Shown in pieces: positions 1 through 8,416 of a stretch of 62,890 bases of DNA. A model generated the notes under the pieces. That model made no database searches. It worked only from the letters and a program-made list of their open reading frames with translations, and had not been told where the DNA came from. Source of the DNA: Pseudomonadota bacterium (GTDB taxonomy: Bacteria; Desulfobacterota; Desulfobacteria; Desulfobacterales; Desulfobacteraceae); NCBI GenBank assembly GCA_018821715.1, contig JAHJLN010000166.1, forward strand, positions 1 through 62,890, given 5' to 3'. Numbering within the stretch: position 1 is the first letter of the stretch; every line of letters starts with the position of its first letter. A program made the translations under genes and the position numbers.

Positions 1-69
1 CCGGACGTGCAGTTTTCCCGCATCCGGTTCCTCGGTTGTACTCGCTTTCGCGTAAAGCATCTGCATCAT
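1..69 (-). CDS. Partial leader ORF of a group II intron / reverse transcriptase-like element (runs off window)
   Basis: An ATG at 69 (minus), preceded by AGGGTG, opens a frame that reads MMQMLYAKASTTEEPDAG and leaves the window at base 1. The DNA of bases 1-27 folds as a hairpin (CCGGACGTGCAG ... CCGCATCCGG). This 'CCGGATGCGG-GAAAA-CTGCACGTCCGG' form is, from memory, typical of the RNA stem just before the maturase gene of bacterial group II introns. The segment 70-160 carries further matching-looking sequence but no clear GTGYG intron start. The identification is recall-based and most of the element is outside the window. Confidence 0.35.
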   Translation of the reverse strand, partial: MMQMLYAKASTTEEPDAGKLHVR

Positions 70-200
70 GAAAACACCCTGTGCTTTTTGGTCGATTCCG
101 GCAGTTTGGGTCTTGCAAGGTCAAGTCGTTGAATGGCAAGACCTATACTGACGCTTATTTCAATATTTTAGAGCGACCTTGCCAACCGAGTTCCAGGTTT

Positions 201-611
201 TTACTTAAAGCTTTTTTCGGTATTTGGTGTATATTCCCTGAGAAGATTGTTAACCGAATTCTCCAATTTAGACAAATCCAGTGGTTTGAGAAAAACAGCC
301 TCAGCCTCAGCCGCCAGAGCCAGGTCACTGATTTGTTCACCATACCCTGTAACTGCGATTATTTTCATGTCGGGAAATTCTTTTTTCACACTGGTGATTA
401 AAGCCACACCGCTTATATTCGGCATTACCAGATCTGTAATTAATAAGTGGAAGTTATTGCCTTTATCTCGAAGAACTTTTAATGCAGCAAGACCATCTAC
501 AGCCGTCTTGACCTGATATCCCATTAATGTAAAGAATTTATCAAGGTTGGTAAGAGCAGCTTTATCATCTTCCACAATTAATAACGATCTATACGATTGT
601 CCTTTTTCCAT
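201..611 (-). CDS. Receiver-only response regulator
   Basis: A 136-residue CheY-like protein with nothing after the receiver domain. It shows the acidic pair (VEDD) near the N-terminus, the phospho-acceptor aspartate in ITDLVMP, the switch threonine in VTGYG and the lysine in LKPLD. An in-frame start exists at 668, but it would overlap the upstream lipoprotein gene by 50 bases. The ATG at 611 follows an AGGG and leaves a 7-base gap, so it was chosen. It is the last gene of a run of four lipoprotein genes, so the signal could concern the envelope. With no DNA-binding output domain it probably acts by protein contact or in a phosphorelay; the partner kinase is not next to it. Confidence 0.88.
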   Translation of the reverse strand: MEKGQSYRSLLIVEDDKAALTNLDKFFTLMGYQVKTAVDGLAALKVLRDKGNNFHLLITDLVMPNISGVALITSVKKEFPDMKIIAVTGYGEQISDLALAAEAEAVFLKPLDLSKLENSVNNLLREYTPNTEKSFK

Positions 612-618
612 AAAAACC

Positions 619-1194
619 CTATTTTCCAAATACGTTTTCGATCTCCCGGTCCAGTTTCGCACTGGCATTTTGAGCCTTAAAGGCCTGCCATTCAGCGTCC
701 TGACTTTTATAAGAAGAAATAACCTGGTTCCTTACAGACTGCTTTACCGCAGTTGTTTCCATAAAGACCAGGACATAGAGTTCCGAACTTGGGGAAATCC
801 ACACATCCTTTTGATGGGACCCGCTTAACGTGTTCTGCGTCACCTGATGACTCACCTGTTTACCCAGCCGGTCCACCAGCTGGTCGTCTCCGAGTCCGGT
901 CTGCAGGACAAAATTATTCACAAGGGATTCAACCTTGACAGACAACTGCCGGGCCAGTTCATCCCGGCCCTGGGCCAGGGCAGCGGTTTTGGCAAACTGC
1001 ATACCGGATTTACCTATTCTGGCCGACCCAACCGCTGAAAAAAAGCCTTCTTCATGGCCGGTCAACACCCATTTCGGTGCATTTTCAAATTCTTTTTCCA
1101 GTACATCATTGTCAATGTGTTTATTGCTGCAACTTGTACCCATTAAACTTGTGGCCAGTAGAACAGCCAGGAAAATCACACTATTTCTGATCAT
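619..1194 (-). CDS. LPP20-family lipoprotein (191 aa)
   Basis: The N-terminus is a lipoprotein signal peptide with the lipobox region MGTSC, so the mature protein should be lipidated on Cys at about residue 22. The core segment 'GSARIGKSG-QFAKTAALAQGRDELARQL' is the LPP20-type fold, in which a short strand is followed by a helix with an A..A...AR.EL pattern. Such proteins sit at the outer membrane; their biochemical role is poorly known. It lies 17 bases after a second LPP20-like lipoprotein and 7 bases before the response regulator, all on the minus strand, so co-transcription is likely. Confidence 0.75.
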   Translation of the reverse strand: MIRNSVIFLAVLLATSLMGTSCSNKHIDNDVLEKEFENAPKWVLTGHEEGFFSAVGSARIGKSGMQFAKTAALAQGRDELARQLSVKVESLVNNFVLQTGLGDDQLVDRLGKQVSHQVTQNTLSGSHQKDVWISPSSELYVLVFMETTAVKQSVRNQVISSYKSQDAEWQAFKAQNASAKLDREIENVFGK

Positions 1195-1211
1195 TGAACC
1201 CTCTCCTTTCT

Positions 1212-2249
1212 TTATTTTTCACTCAACCCCAATGCTGCGGCAAGCCGATCGGACATCTGCCGGGAAACTGCCGTCACCGCCTTGTGGATTGCCTCATCCC
1301 GGTCCAGATGACCCTTTCGAATGGTTTCATTTATTTCTGCAAACAGGGCATGAGTACCGGTTTCAATCACCTGCACGTCTCCTGTGGCCCTTACGAAACT
1401 GATCTTGGTATTGTCCAGGTTCAAGGGCGTGATCTCAACCTGACCTGTGATCCACGCATCTGCTTTATCCTTTATGGGTGTAATAAAAATCCCATTACGG
1501 GTCAGAGTTTGGGATAAAATTTTTCCAGCAGTCTGACCGTATTCCCCTTTAACATCAACGTAAAATCTGAATTTTGACTGGATGACTGCCAGCTCAGATG
1601 TCAGTTTCGCCAGATCCAGGTCCTGCTCCGATAAAGCTGGATAGTCCACCACCATCAGCCGGCTTTCAATGATATTGCGATCAAGACAAAGAGACATGAT
1701 CCTGTTCAGAGAAGCCATTCTCGGCAGCCGCCCCTCAGCCGTTTCAAGGGCGGTAACTTCCGCCCTTAGTCGATTGTCCAAGCTTTCAAGGTCATTGTTC
1801 CAGGTTTTGCCTGCATCAACCCGGTCCAGGACGGCCAGGGCATGAAAGTCACCTGTGGCCTCATCCAACCAGGTCTTTCCAATTCTGGCACCCTCAAGCC
1901 GGACCGAAGAGATAATATTTATCCGTGATTCTATTTTCTTTTCAAACAGCTCTGCATTATCCGGACCCAGGGAGGATTTCGCTAAACTTGTGGTCTGGGA
2001 TACAACCCTGGATTCAAAGACAGAAGAAAGCTCAGCCAGCGCCTGGCGCCGGGCATCTATTGTTGTGCTGCCCGACCCTTCTGCCCGGAGAAACCGTGCT
2101 GCCGGGAATTCAGGATGAGTATCCGCCACGGGTGTGATGCCGGGTCTTTTGCTGCAACCGGGAGCCGGCAGCAGCCCAGACAGGAGTGTAACCGTCAGAA
2201 TCACCAGCTTTACCAGAATTTCTTTTCCCCAGCTCTGTTTTCTTGTCAT
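1212..2249 (-). CDS. Lipoprotein with LPP20/FlgT-N-like domain (345 aa)
   Basis: A hydrophobic signal segment ends in LPAPGC, a lipobox. At about residues 50-80 'FLRAEGSGSTTIDARRQALAEL' (shown in parts) matches the LPP20 and FlgT N-terminal pattern, in which A-R-Q-A-L begins a helix. The C-terminal half (about 220-330) contains a beta-rich segment that ends in a helix, DEAIHKAVTAVSRQM, reminiscent of the CsgG/FlgT middle domain. It is the third gene of the lipoprotein operon. A role in envelope assembly is inferred from the company it keeps, not shown by any catalytic residue. Confidence 0.7.
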   Translation of the reverse strand: MTRKQSWGKEILVKLVILTVTLLSGLLPAPGCSKRPGITPVADTHPEFPAARFLRAEGSGSTTIDARRQALAELSSVFESRVVSQTTSLAKSSLGPDNAELFEKKIESRINIISSVRLEGARIGKTWLDEATGDFHALAVLDRVDAGKTWNNDLESLDNRLRAEVTALETAEGRLPRMASLNRIMSLCLDRNIIESRLMVVDYPALSEQDLDLAKLTSELAVIQSKFRFYVDVKGEYGQTAGKILSQTLTRNGIFITPIKDKADAWITGQVEITPLNLDNTKISFVRATGDVQVIETGTHALFAEINETIRKGHLDRDEAIHKAVTAVSRQMSDRLAAALGLSEK

Positions 2250-2285
2250 TGAACTCTCCTTTTCATTTATAATGGCTGATCAAGA

Positions 2286-3620
2286 TTAAAGACCCGGAGA
2301 ATCGGTTTCAATAATATAGTGTATTTTACCCGCCGTCACCATAATATTTTTTATTTTTCGTCTCCCATTGACCTGTGACGGAATCTCCAGCTCATAAGCC
2401 CCCTGCTCAACAAAAGCCCGAGCCATATAAACTCTGGCCGGTAATGTCTGCCAGGATCTTAAATCAGCATGTTCTAAAAATAAATTCATCAGGTTCAATG
2501 CGATTTCAATGGCCTGTTGGGTATCCTTGTTTTCATTTTTTGCAACCTTTTTTGCAGCCTGTCGAATCACTGCCTGTTTAACTGCTGCCCGGGCAATGGT
2601 TTTGGTAATAATCCGTGCCCTGTGATCTGCAAGGTTTTTAAACGCAATGGCGGTTATATCTGCCGCAAGATCTGCCTGGATCTCCTTTTGCTCTGTTCTT
2701 GACCGCAAAAGAAACGACGTCCTGGGTGGTGCAGAAGACACGGGCAAAAATTTTGGAAAAGCAAGGGTAATGGGACCATGGATAGTGGGGATGTGTACCC
2801 TGTCCTCTACCTTGACCGGTGCTCTTCCCGTCAGTTGAATCACCAGAATTTCCCCCATGGTCCGGGACGTTTTATACAGGATCTCACTGTCCGGCACATC
2901 ACCCGGGATCAGGTTTCTTGCATCCGCAACCCTGTTCACTGCCCGGGCCACCCGTAAAAAATCCTTTTTCAGGGAAGACGGTGCCGGAGTCTGGTAAAAC
3001 TGTTCGTAATCTGCATAGGATTCCAGGGCTTTTTGATAATCGATAAAAGCAGCATCCAGATTATGGTCTGCTTCATTGAGAATGCCGGAAAGATACCGGC
3101 CAAAGGCATCTTCCTTATATACATTTTTTTCAGCATACCGATCATTATACAGGGTAAGCAAAGAATCCAGGCGGCGGCATTCCACAAGTGCATCTTCAAA
3201 ATTTTCTGCATCAAGATAGGCAATGGCTGACATCAGATGAATCATGGCGCGCTCATAGTCCTCGCCGCCGTAGGAAATTAAATAGTCATTGGAAATCAAT
3301 GAGACCGCCTCCCGGGAAAGACTTGTCGTCCACAGCTGCTGGGCCAGATCCTCTGCAGAATGGAACCGTTCCTGGGCCGCTTGAAAATTTTTACACTGCA
3401 TATGGACCATGGCGGAATCCAGGAAAAAGAGAAGTTCGGAATGGGTCCCGTAATCACCACGGCTGTCTTCAATCAAACGGGCGGCTGCATTACAGTCTCC
3501 GGCCGATAAATGGGCGGACAGGGCATCATATGACACATGGCCGGCACAGCCGGCCAGGACCAAAACAGGAACCAGAAGAGACAAAATTCCTGAGACCGTT
3601 TCTTTTAAAAAGCAGTACAA
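2286..3620 (-). CDS. COG3014-type TPR-containing lipoprotein (444 aa)
   Basis: The signal peptide ends in the lipobox VLAGC at about residue 25. Residues 30-230 are helical repeats rich in alternating Ala/Leu and Tyr (for example ENFEDALVECRRL and HNLDAAFIDYQKAL), as in TPR arrays. The C-terminal half is beta-rich, with a helix near KAAVKQAVIRQAAKKVAK. This layout matches the uncharacterised COG3014 family, which is often next to LpoB-like and LPP20 genes. It starts 2 bases after the LpoB-like gene ends, so translation is probably coupled. It may scaffold the neighbouring lipoproteins at the outer membrane (inference). Confidence 0.72.
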   Translation of the reverse strand: MYCFLKETVSGILSLLVPVLVLAGCAGHVSYDALSAHLSAGDCNAAARLIEDSRGDYGTHSELLFFLDSAMVHMQCKNFQAAQERFHSAEDLAQQLWTTSLSREAVSLISNDYLISYGGEDYERAMIHLMSAIAYLDAENFEDALVECRRLDSLLTLYNDRYAEKNVYKEDAFGRYLSGILNEADHNLDAAFIDYQKALESYADYEQFYQTPAPSSLKKDFLRVARAVNRVADARNLIPGDVPDSEILYKTSRTMGEILVIQLTGRAPVKVEDRVHIPTIHGPITLAFPKFLPVSSAPPRTSFLLRSRTEQKEIQADLAADITAIAFKNLADHRARIITKTIARAAVKQAVIRQAAKKVAKNENKDTQQAIEIALNLMNLFLEHADLRSWQTLPARVYMARAFVEQGAYELEIPSQVNGRRKIKNIMVTAGKIHYIIETDSPGL

Positions 3621-3622
3621 AT

Positions 3623-4246
3623 TTATAACCAGTTTTTCTTTTGTTCCACCACTTTTTTAATCTTTTTTTCACCGAGCCATACTTTTTTGTGATTTTCCAT
3701 ATTAATCAGTTCCAGGTTAACCTGATAATATTTGACCTGCTTTCCGTCCACCCGGTCTGTAATGGTATTAATCACTCCCTGGAGCATAAAATCCGCCCCT
3801 ATTTCCCGGCCTTCCTCCTTGGCTGTTTCCTCGGATGCATGGGATGCCTGGTCCAGACGCTCTGTTCTGACCTCTTCTCTCTGGCCGCTGTCCGCTACCA
3901 GATCGACCTCACCGGAATTGATCAGGGAACGCTCCAGATCTTTTACAAAGGTCTGGGTATTGATATGTTCATCACTTCGGTTCCTCACCGTTCCCACGAT
4001 CACGGAGGGGTTCTTTCCTTTGTTTTCCTGTCTGTGTGTGCCGATCCAGTGCCGTTCCATGACGTCTTTTATCATTTCCTCGGAAACCAGGCGGGAATCG
4101 GTATCATTCCATCGTCCGCTCAAGTCAACGGTCTTGTCCACATCCACCCGTTTAACACTCGTGCTGCCACAGCCTGCCAGAATCATTATCATTGCCAGCA
4201 CCGCCATGCCTGCTGTCAACTGGTTTATCTTTTTAATTCTCATCAT
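3623..4246 (-). CDS. LpoB-like penicillin-binding-protein activator lipoprotein (207 aa)
   Basis: The signal peptide ends in ILAGC. Residues 60-205 follow the LpoB fold: VIVGTVRNRSDEHINTQ, a helix with LERSLINSG, then GADFMLQGVINT and YYQVNLELINMENHKKVW. In enterobacteria LpoB is an outer-membrane lipoprotein that reaches through the periplasm to stimulate PBP1b; here only the fold can be claimed. It is the first gene of the five-gene minus-strand operon. A TTGACA at 4334-4329 lies upstream, but no good -10 box follows, so the promoter is not settled. Confidence 0.78.
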   Translation of the reverse strand: MMRIKKINQLTAGMAVLAMIMILAGCGSTSVKRVDVDKTVDLSGRWNDTDSRLVSEEMIKDVMERHWIGTHRQENKGKNPSVIVGTVRNRSDEHINTQTFVKDLERSLINSGEVDLVADSGQREEVRTERLDQASHASEETAKEEGREIGADFMLQGVINTITDRVDGKQVKYYQVNLELINMENHKKVWLGEKKIKKVVEQKKNWL

Positions 4247-4420
4247 AGAAAATTTCCTTTATTTGAATTCAAATCCATTTAAAACAACCACTGGATTATT
4301 TTTAAAGGATTACAAAAGCCTGTGACAATGTCAATTCCAATCAATAAATATTTCTCCCGGCCCTGTGCAGCCGATAGAGATAAACCTCCTGCCGGGGTTA
4401 CTGATCCAAAAAAACCGGGG

Positions 4421-5083
4421 TTAATCCCAAAATACCACTGAATCTTCAACCGGGACTCGGTGTGTTCGGGTTGTGTTTACCAAAGCTTTTTCATCAGCAT
4501 ACCCAAAGGACATGCCAAAGAGAATGCCCAGATTGTCCGGAATATTTAACAATTGTCTTACTGGATCGGGAAACTGCCCCAGAGCACCTTGAAAACAGTT
4601 CGAGACCCCCTTCTCGGTCATCAACAGGGAAAGCGTCTGTGCATAGATCCCCATATCCACCGCCCCCATGATGTTTAGATATCTTTCCATGGTAAAAAAC
4701 AGGGCATGGGGGGCATCAAAAAATGTCCAGTTCCGGATCAAGGCTGCCAGCCGGGACTGTTTATCACTGCGCTCAATCCCCATTGAACTGTAAAGACTGT
4801 TTGCCGATTCAACCTGGCGGTCACGATGAAAGCCCTTATAATGCATCCCCCAGTCAAAATCCGGGTTCGGTTCCTTGCCGCTCATGACTGCTTTAATGAG
4901 TTTATCTTTGAGCACATCCTTTGTTGCGCCGGAAACCACATAAACCTGCCAGGGTTGAACATTACAATTGGATGGCGACAATTGAGCCTGTGTGAATATT
5001 TTTTTTAAGGTTTCTTCAGGGATCGGTTTGTCCAGAAAGGCCCGAACGGAAACCCGCTTTTTTAATAAATCAGTTAACATCAT
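4421..5083 (-). CDS. Nitroreductase-family FMN oxidoreductase (220 aa)
   Basis: The N-terminus 'LLKKRVSVRAFLDKPI' and 'AQLSPSNCNVQPWQVYVV' are the FMN phosphate- and ring-binding signatures of the nitroreductase family. The C-terminal 'GILFGMSFGYAD' closes the flavin pocket. Such homodimeric enzymes reduce nitro, quinone or enone compounds with NAD(P)H. It is the last gene of the minus-strand arm with etfB and etfA, separated from etfA by about 50 bases. It may therefore act on an enoyl or quinone intermediate of that pathway, but the substrate cannot be read from the sequence. The start is one of two adjacent ATG codons. Confidence 0.85.
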   Translation of the reverse strand: MMLTDLLKKRVSVRAFLDKPIPEETLKKIFTQAQLSPSNCNVQPWQVYVVSGATKDVLKDKLIKAVMSGKEPNPDFDWGMHYKGFHRDRQVESANSLYSSMGIERSDKQSRLAALIRNWTFFDAPHALFFTMERYLNIMGAVDMGIYAQTLSLLMTEKGVSNCFQGALGQFPDPVRQLLNIPDNLGILFGMSFGYADEKALVNTTRTHRVPVEDSVVFWD

Positions 5084-5136
5084 AAAGGCGTCATCTTTCT
5101 TGAATCAAATATTAAGGCTAGAGTTTTCCCCTTTTT

Positions 5137-6165
5137 TTAGCCAGGTCCATCATCTGCTCGGCACTTGTGGCGGGGGGTATCTGTCTTTTCTCCTCTTTTT
5201 TTAATGGTTTCAATTAATAATGGAATAAATTCCATGAGATCTTCGACAATACACACATCGGCAACCTGAAAGACAGGCGCATCCGGGTCCGTGTTGATGG
5301 CGATGATAAACCCGGCATCCCTTATGGCCTCGACATGCTGTGCAGCGCCGGATATGCCGCAGGCAATGTACAGCTTTGGCGACACTATGGTGCCGGTTAT
5401 TCCCACCTGTTTGCTGTAGGGGATCCATTTGTAATCGCAGATGGGCCGTGATCCGCCTGCTGCAGACCTTGGAAACAGGTCTGCCAGCATCTCTATGAGT
5501 TTATAGTTCCGGGCTTCTTTTATTCCCCGGCCGCCGGAAACAATCACCCGGGCTCTGCCAAGATCAGATCCTTTAGAAGGAGAAGGCTTTGTTCCTTTGA
5601 AGACCATTTTATCTTTATTGCAGTTAAAAACTGTTTTTTCAACATGTCCTGTGTGTTTTTTATCCGGAAAAAAGGCTTTAACAGAACCGGGCTGAAGGGT
5701 AAGAACAAGGGGCCAGGATTCTGTGGCAAGCCGTGCTGATATTTTCCCGCCAAACATGGATCGTATAAAACCTGTTTTTCCATTCTTTTTGATCACATCT
5801 TCCACTCCTGTAATGCAAGCGCCTCCAAGGGCGATGGAAAGCGCCGGAGCATAGTCCATTCCCGAGGTTGAATGGGGTGCCAGAATGTAATCGAACGCCT
5901 TTTTAGTAAACAGGGTTGACAACGCTTTTTTGTATATTGCCCCGTTGTAGTGTAAAAGACCGGGAATACGGATGGCATGAACCTTCTTTCCTGTGGCTGT
6001 ACTGATGGTATGGGCCAGGGCTTTTACTTCGTCTCCAATGATAAAAAAACAAATGTCACAGCTTTTTGAACCCTGGATTTTTTTGGCCAGAGTTAACAGC
6101 TCACAGGTTACGGGATTTACTTTACCGTTTTTATGCTCTGCAATGATGGCTATTTTTTTTGTCAT
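5137..6165 (-). CDS. etfA: Electron transfer flavoprotein alpha subunit
   Basis: The C-terminal FAD domain is clear. VIVSGGRGIK is at about residue 207, and QVGITGTIVSPKLYIACGIS with GAAQH is at about 251-276, followed by IAINTDPDAPVF. The N-terminal part is the usual alpha/beta fold. At 342 residues it is of normal length, with a basic tail (KRGEKTDTPRHK) that is probably dispensable. ETF takes electrons from acyl-CoA dehydrogenases and passes them to a membrane ETF:quinone oxidoreductase or another acceptor. It follows etfB by 17 bases. Across the divergent promoter lies the acyl-CoA dehydrogenase that is its likely donor. Confidence 0.95.
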   Translation of the reverse strand: MTKKIAIIAEHKNGKVNPVTCELLTLAKKIQGSKSCDICFFIIGDEVKALAHTISTATGKKVHAIRIPGLLHYNGAIYKKALSTLFTKKAFDYILAPHSTSGMDYAPALSIALGGACITGVEDVIKKNGKTGFIRSMFGGKISARLATESWPLVLTLQPGSVKAFFPDKKHTGHVEKTVFNCNKDKMVFKGTKPSPSKGSDLGRARVIVSGGRGIKEARNYKLIEMLADLFPRSAAGGSRPICDYKWIPYSKQVGITGTIVSPKLYIACGISGAAQHVEAIRDAGFIIAINTDPDAPVFQVADVCIVEDLMEFIPLLIETIKKRGEKTDTPRHKCRADDGPG

Positions 6166-6182
6166 GCGTTTTTCCGCCTTTT

Positions 6183-6959
6183 TTACAGGAGCGCTTTTTT
6201 GCCCAGAAGATCAATCAATTGATCCACCTTGTTTTCCAGGGTTCCGGTAAGAAGAATTCCTTTTCTTTTCTTTTGCGGAATTTGAAGGGTTTCAAGGGTA
6301 ACAACAGGTTCAATCTTTTCAAAGGAACTCGATTGAATCACATCAATCTCTTTTTTCCTTGCCCTGAGCACCTTTGAAAGGCTGGGATATCTCGGGCAGT
6401 TGATTCCTGTCTGGAGGGTCAGAACACACGGCAGGCTGATGTCAAACATATCCCTTGCCCCCCCTTCTATTTCTCTTTCAACTGATACTTTTTTTTCATT
6501 TGGCCATATCTCTTCACGCAAGGTTGCCGTACAACAGGGAAGGCATAACCGCTGCGCTATCACGGGGCCTGTCTGAGCGTTCATTTCATCGGCAGACATA
6601 ATCCCGGTCAAAATCAGATCATAGTTCTTGTCCCCGGCATAGGCAGCGATCCATGAGGCGGTAACAACCGGCGGCCTGTAACCGGTAGTGTTGTCAACGA
6701 TATGGATGGCCTCGTCGGCTCCCATGCCAAGGGCTCTTGAAAGTGTGTCTCTGGCAGGGTCCGGACCCACGGTGATGGCGTGGACCTTTGAATCGGGAAA
6801 TTTCTCCTTTATCAGCAGCGCTTCCTCAACAGCACAGGCATCAAACGGGTTCATTTCAAATCTTGCAGAACCTGACCGTTCAATCCATTTTCCTGAATCA
6901 TTTATCCTGACACCTGATTCAGATTCCAAAACCTGCTTGACACAGACCAGAAGCTTCAT
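6183..6959 (-). CDS. etfB: Electron transfer flavoprotein beta subunit
   Basis: MKLLVCVKQV opens the protein and 'NPFDACAVEEALLIKE' is the classic beta-subunit start. VGPDPARDTLSRALGMGADEA and 'LILTGIMSADEMNAQTGP' are the nucleotide-binding segments. The length of 258 residues is normal. It is the first gene of the minus-strand arm. Its promoter shares the intergenic region with the acyl-CoA dehydrogenase gene, so donor and acceptor of electrons are probably induced together. Whether this ETF bifurcates electrons cannot be decided by eye. Confidence 0.95.
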   Translation of the reverse strand: MKLLVCVKQVLESESGVRINDSGKWIERSGSARFEMNPFDACAVEEALLIKEKFPDSKVHAITVGPDPARDTLSRALGMGADEAIHIVDNTTGYRPPVVTASWIAAYAGDKNYDLILTGIMSADEMNAQTGPVIAQRLCLPCCTATLREEIWPNEKKVSVEREIEGGARDMFDISLPCVLTLQTGINCPRYPSLSKVLRARKKEIDVIQSSSFEKIEPVVTLETLQIPQKKRKGILLTGTLENKVDQLIDLLGKKALL

Positions 6960-7033
6960 CTTTGTTCATCCCCTTTAAAAAAATAGTGTATCAGGCTCGA
7001 TAAAAACATCCAGTTCATTGTTTTTATATATCT

Positions 7034-7062
7034 TATTTAAAACCAAATGGTTGCAGTGTCAA
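7034..7062 (-). promoter_or_regulatory. Promoter of the etfB-etfA-nitroreductase arm
   Basis: On the minus strand TTGACA (7062-7057) is followed after 17 bases by TAAATA (7039-7034). The spacing is ideal and the -10 box is moderate. The distance to the etfB start codon at 6959 allows a leader of about 65 bases. Confidence 0.6.
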
Positions 7063-7095
7063 GAAAAAAATCTAACAAACGTTCGTTTTTTTCTT
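7061..7095. promoter_or_regulatory. Shared palindromic operator between divergent promoters (probable TetR site)
   Basis: The 31 bases between the two TTGACA boxes are an imperfect palindrome. The outer arms are AAGAAAAAAA and TTTTTTTCTT, and the core is AACAAACGTTCGTT, close to the AACnAACGTTnGTT form used by TetR-family fatty-acid regulators. A protein bound here would cover both -35 boxes. The TetR gene at 11703 in the same cluster is the natural candidate (inference). Confidence 0.55.
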
Positions 7096-7131
7096 GACAG
7101 GGTTTCCCGGCATCTGTAAATATGATTTACA
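7094..7131 (+). promoter_or_regulatory. Promoter of the acyl-CoA dehydrogenase arm
   Basis: TTGACA (7094-7099) is followed by a 17-base spacer and TAAATA (7117-7122), the same -35 and -10 boxes and spacing as the opposite promoter. A second dyad, TGTAAAT-ATG-ATTTACA (7115-7131), overlaps the -10 box and could be another operator. The coding start is at 7196. Confidence 0.6.
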
Positions 7132-7195
7132 CAGATAAAAAAATGAATGTTTTCTTAAAACACAAAAGAATTCTTAAATAAATAAGGAGTGGGAA

Positions 7196-8392
7196 ATGGA
7201 TTTTTCAATACCGGAAAAAACGCAGGTCATCGTGCAGATGATGGACGAGTTTGTTAAAAAAGAACTCTATCCCCTGGAAAAAGATATTGACTCAAATGAT
7301 TATGCCGCCTTTGAAAAAGAACTTCATAAAAAAAGGGATAAAGTAAAACAGATGGAACTGTGGGCGCCCAACCACCCCAGAGAATTCGGGGGGATGGGAC
7401 TTTCTCTTATGGAACATGCCTTTGTTTCAGAAGTTTTAGGCCAGTCGATTCTCGGCCATTATGTCTTTGGCTGCCAGGCCCCTGATGCCGGCAATATTGA
7501 AATCCTGCACATGTACGGAACCCCTGCCCAGAAGGAAACCTATCTAAAACCCCTTGTTGAGGGAAAAATCAGATCCTGCTTTTCAATGACGGAAGTCGAC
7601 ATGCCCGGGTCCAACCCGGTAATGCTTGAGACCACGGCGGTAAAGGATAAAAATGAGTATGTGATCAATGGCCATAAATGGTATTCCTCCTCTGCCGATG
7701 GTGCCAAATTTGCCATTGTCATGGCTGTAACAAATCCTGAGAATTCCACCTATCTTCAGGCCAGCATGATTATCGTGCCATCCGACACAAAAGGGTTTAA
7801 CCTGGTCAGAAACATTCCGGTCATGGGTCATGCCGGAAAAGGCTATTTCAGTCATGGCGAGATCATTTACCAGAACTGCCGCGTTCCCAGGGAAAATATC
7901 CTGGGGGGCGAGGGACAGGGATTTGTCATGGCCCAGGACAGACTGGGCCCGGGCAGGATTCACCACTGCATGCGGTGGATCGGGATCTGCAACCGGGCCT
8001 TTGACCTGATGTGCCGGCGGGCAGCACAAAGAACCATCGCACCGGGCAAAAAACTTGCATCAAAGCAGATCATCCAGGCCTGGATTGCCGAATGCGCCGC
8101 AGATATCCACGCAGCAAGACTGATGGTTCTCCATGCCGCATGGATGATCGATAATCACGGTGCCGCGTCTGTCAGAAAGGAAATCTCCATGATCAAGTAT
8201 GTTGTGGCCAATACCCTTCAAAAGGTTCTGGATACGGCCATCCAGATCCACGGCGGCCTGGGGATGTCTTCGGATACGGTTCTTGCCCATTTCTGGTGCC
8301 ATGAAAGAGGGGCAAGGATTTACGACGGCGCCGATGAAGTTCACAAGACCGCTGTGGCCAAGAGAATTTTAAGGGATTACATGAACAATTGA
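7196..8392 (+). CDS. Acyl-CoA dehydrogenase, ACAD10/11-like (398 aa)
   Basis: A full-length flavin-dependent acyl-CoA dehydrogenase. The N-terminal helical domain is followed by the FAD/substrate strand 'CFSMTEVDMPGSNP' and YVINGHKWYSS, then the C-terminal helical domain with IQIHGGLGMSSD. The segment after the usual YEG position reads YDGADEVHKTAVAKRIL (about residues 375-391). A [DG]-x-DEVH motif here is characteristic of the ACAD10/11 and LvaC group rather than of classical medium- or short-chain enzymes. It starts after a good AAGGAG. Electrons should go to the divergently encoded ETF. Together with the APH-type kinase at 12420 it may act on phosphorylated 4-hydroxyacyl-CoA (inference). 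Confidence 0.9.
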   Translation: MDFSIPEKTQVIVQMMDEFVKKELYPLEKDIDSNDYAAFEKELHKKRDKVKQMELWAPNHPREFGGMGLSLMEHAFVSEVLGQSILGHYVFGCQAPDAGNIEILHMYGTPAQKETYLKPLVEGKIRSCFSMTEVDMPGSNPVMLETTAVKDKNEYVINGHKWYSSSADGAKFAIVMAVTNPENSTYLQASMIIVPSDTKGFNLVRNIPVMGHAGKGYFSHGEIIYQNCRVPRENILGGEGQGFVMAQDRLGPGRIHHCMRWIGICNRAFDLMCRRAAQRTIAPGKKLASKQIIQAWIAECAADIHAARLMVLHAAWMIDNHGAASVRKEISMIKYVVANTLQKVLDTAIQIHGGLGMSSDTVLAHFWCHERGARIYDGADEVHKTAVAKRILRDYMNN

Positions 8393-8416
8393 ACCCTTTC
8401 TGAGGAAAGAAAAAAA

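Noticed and set aside
4329..4334. TTGACA as the promoter of the lipoprotein operon
   Set aside because: No acceptable -10 box at 16-18 bases; the palindromic TGACAATGTCA may be chance.
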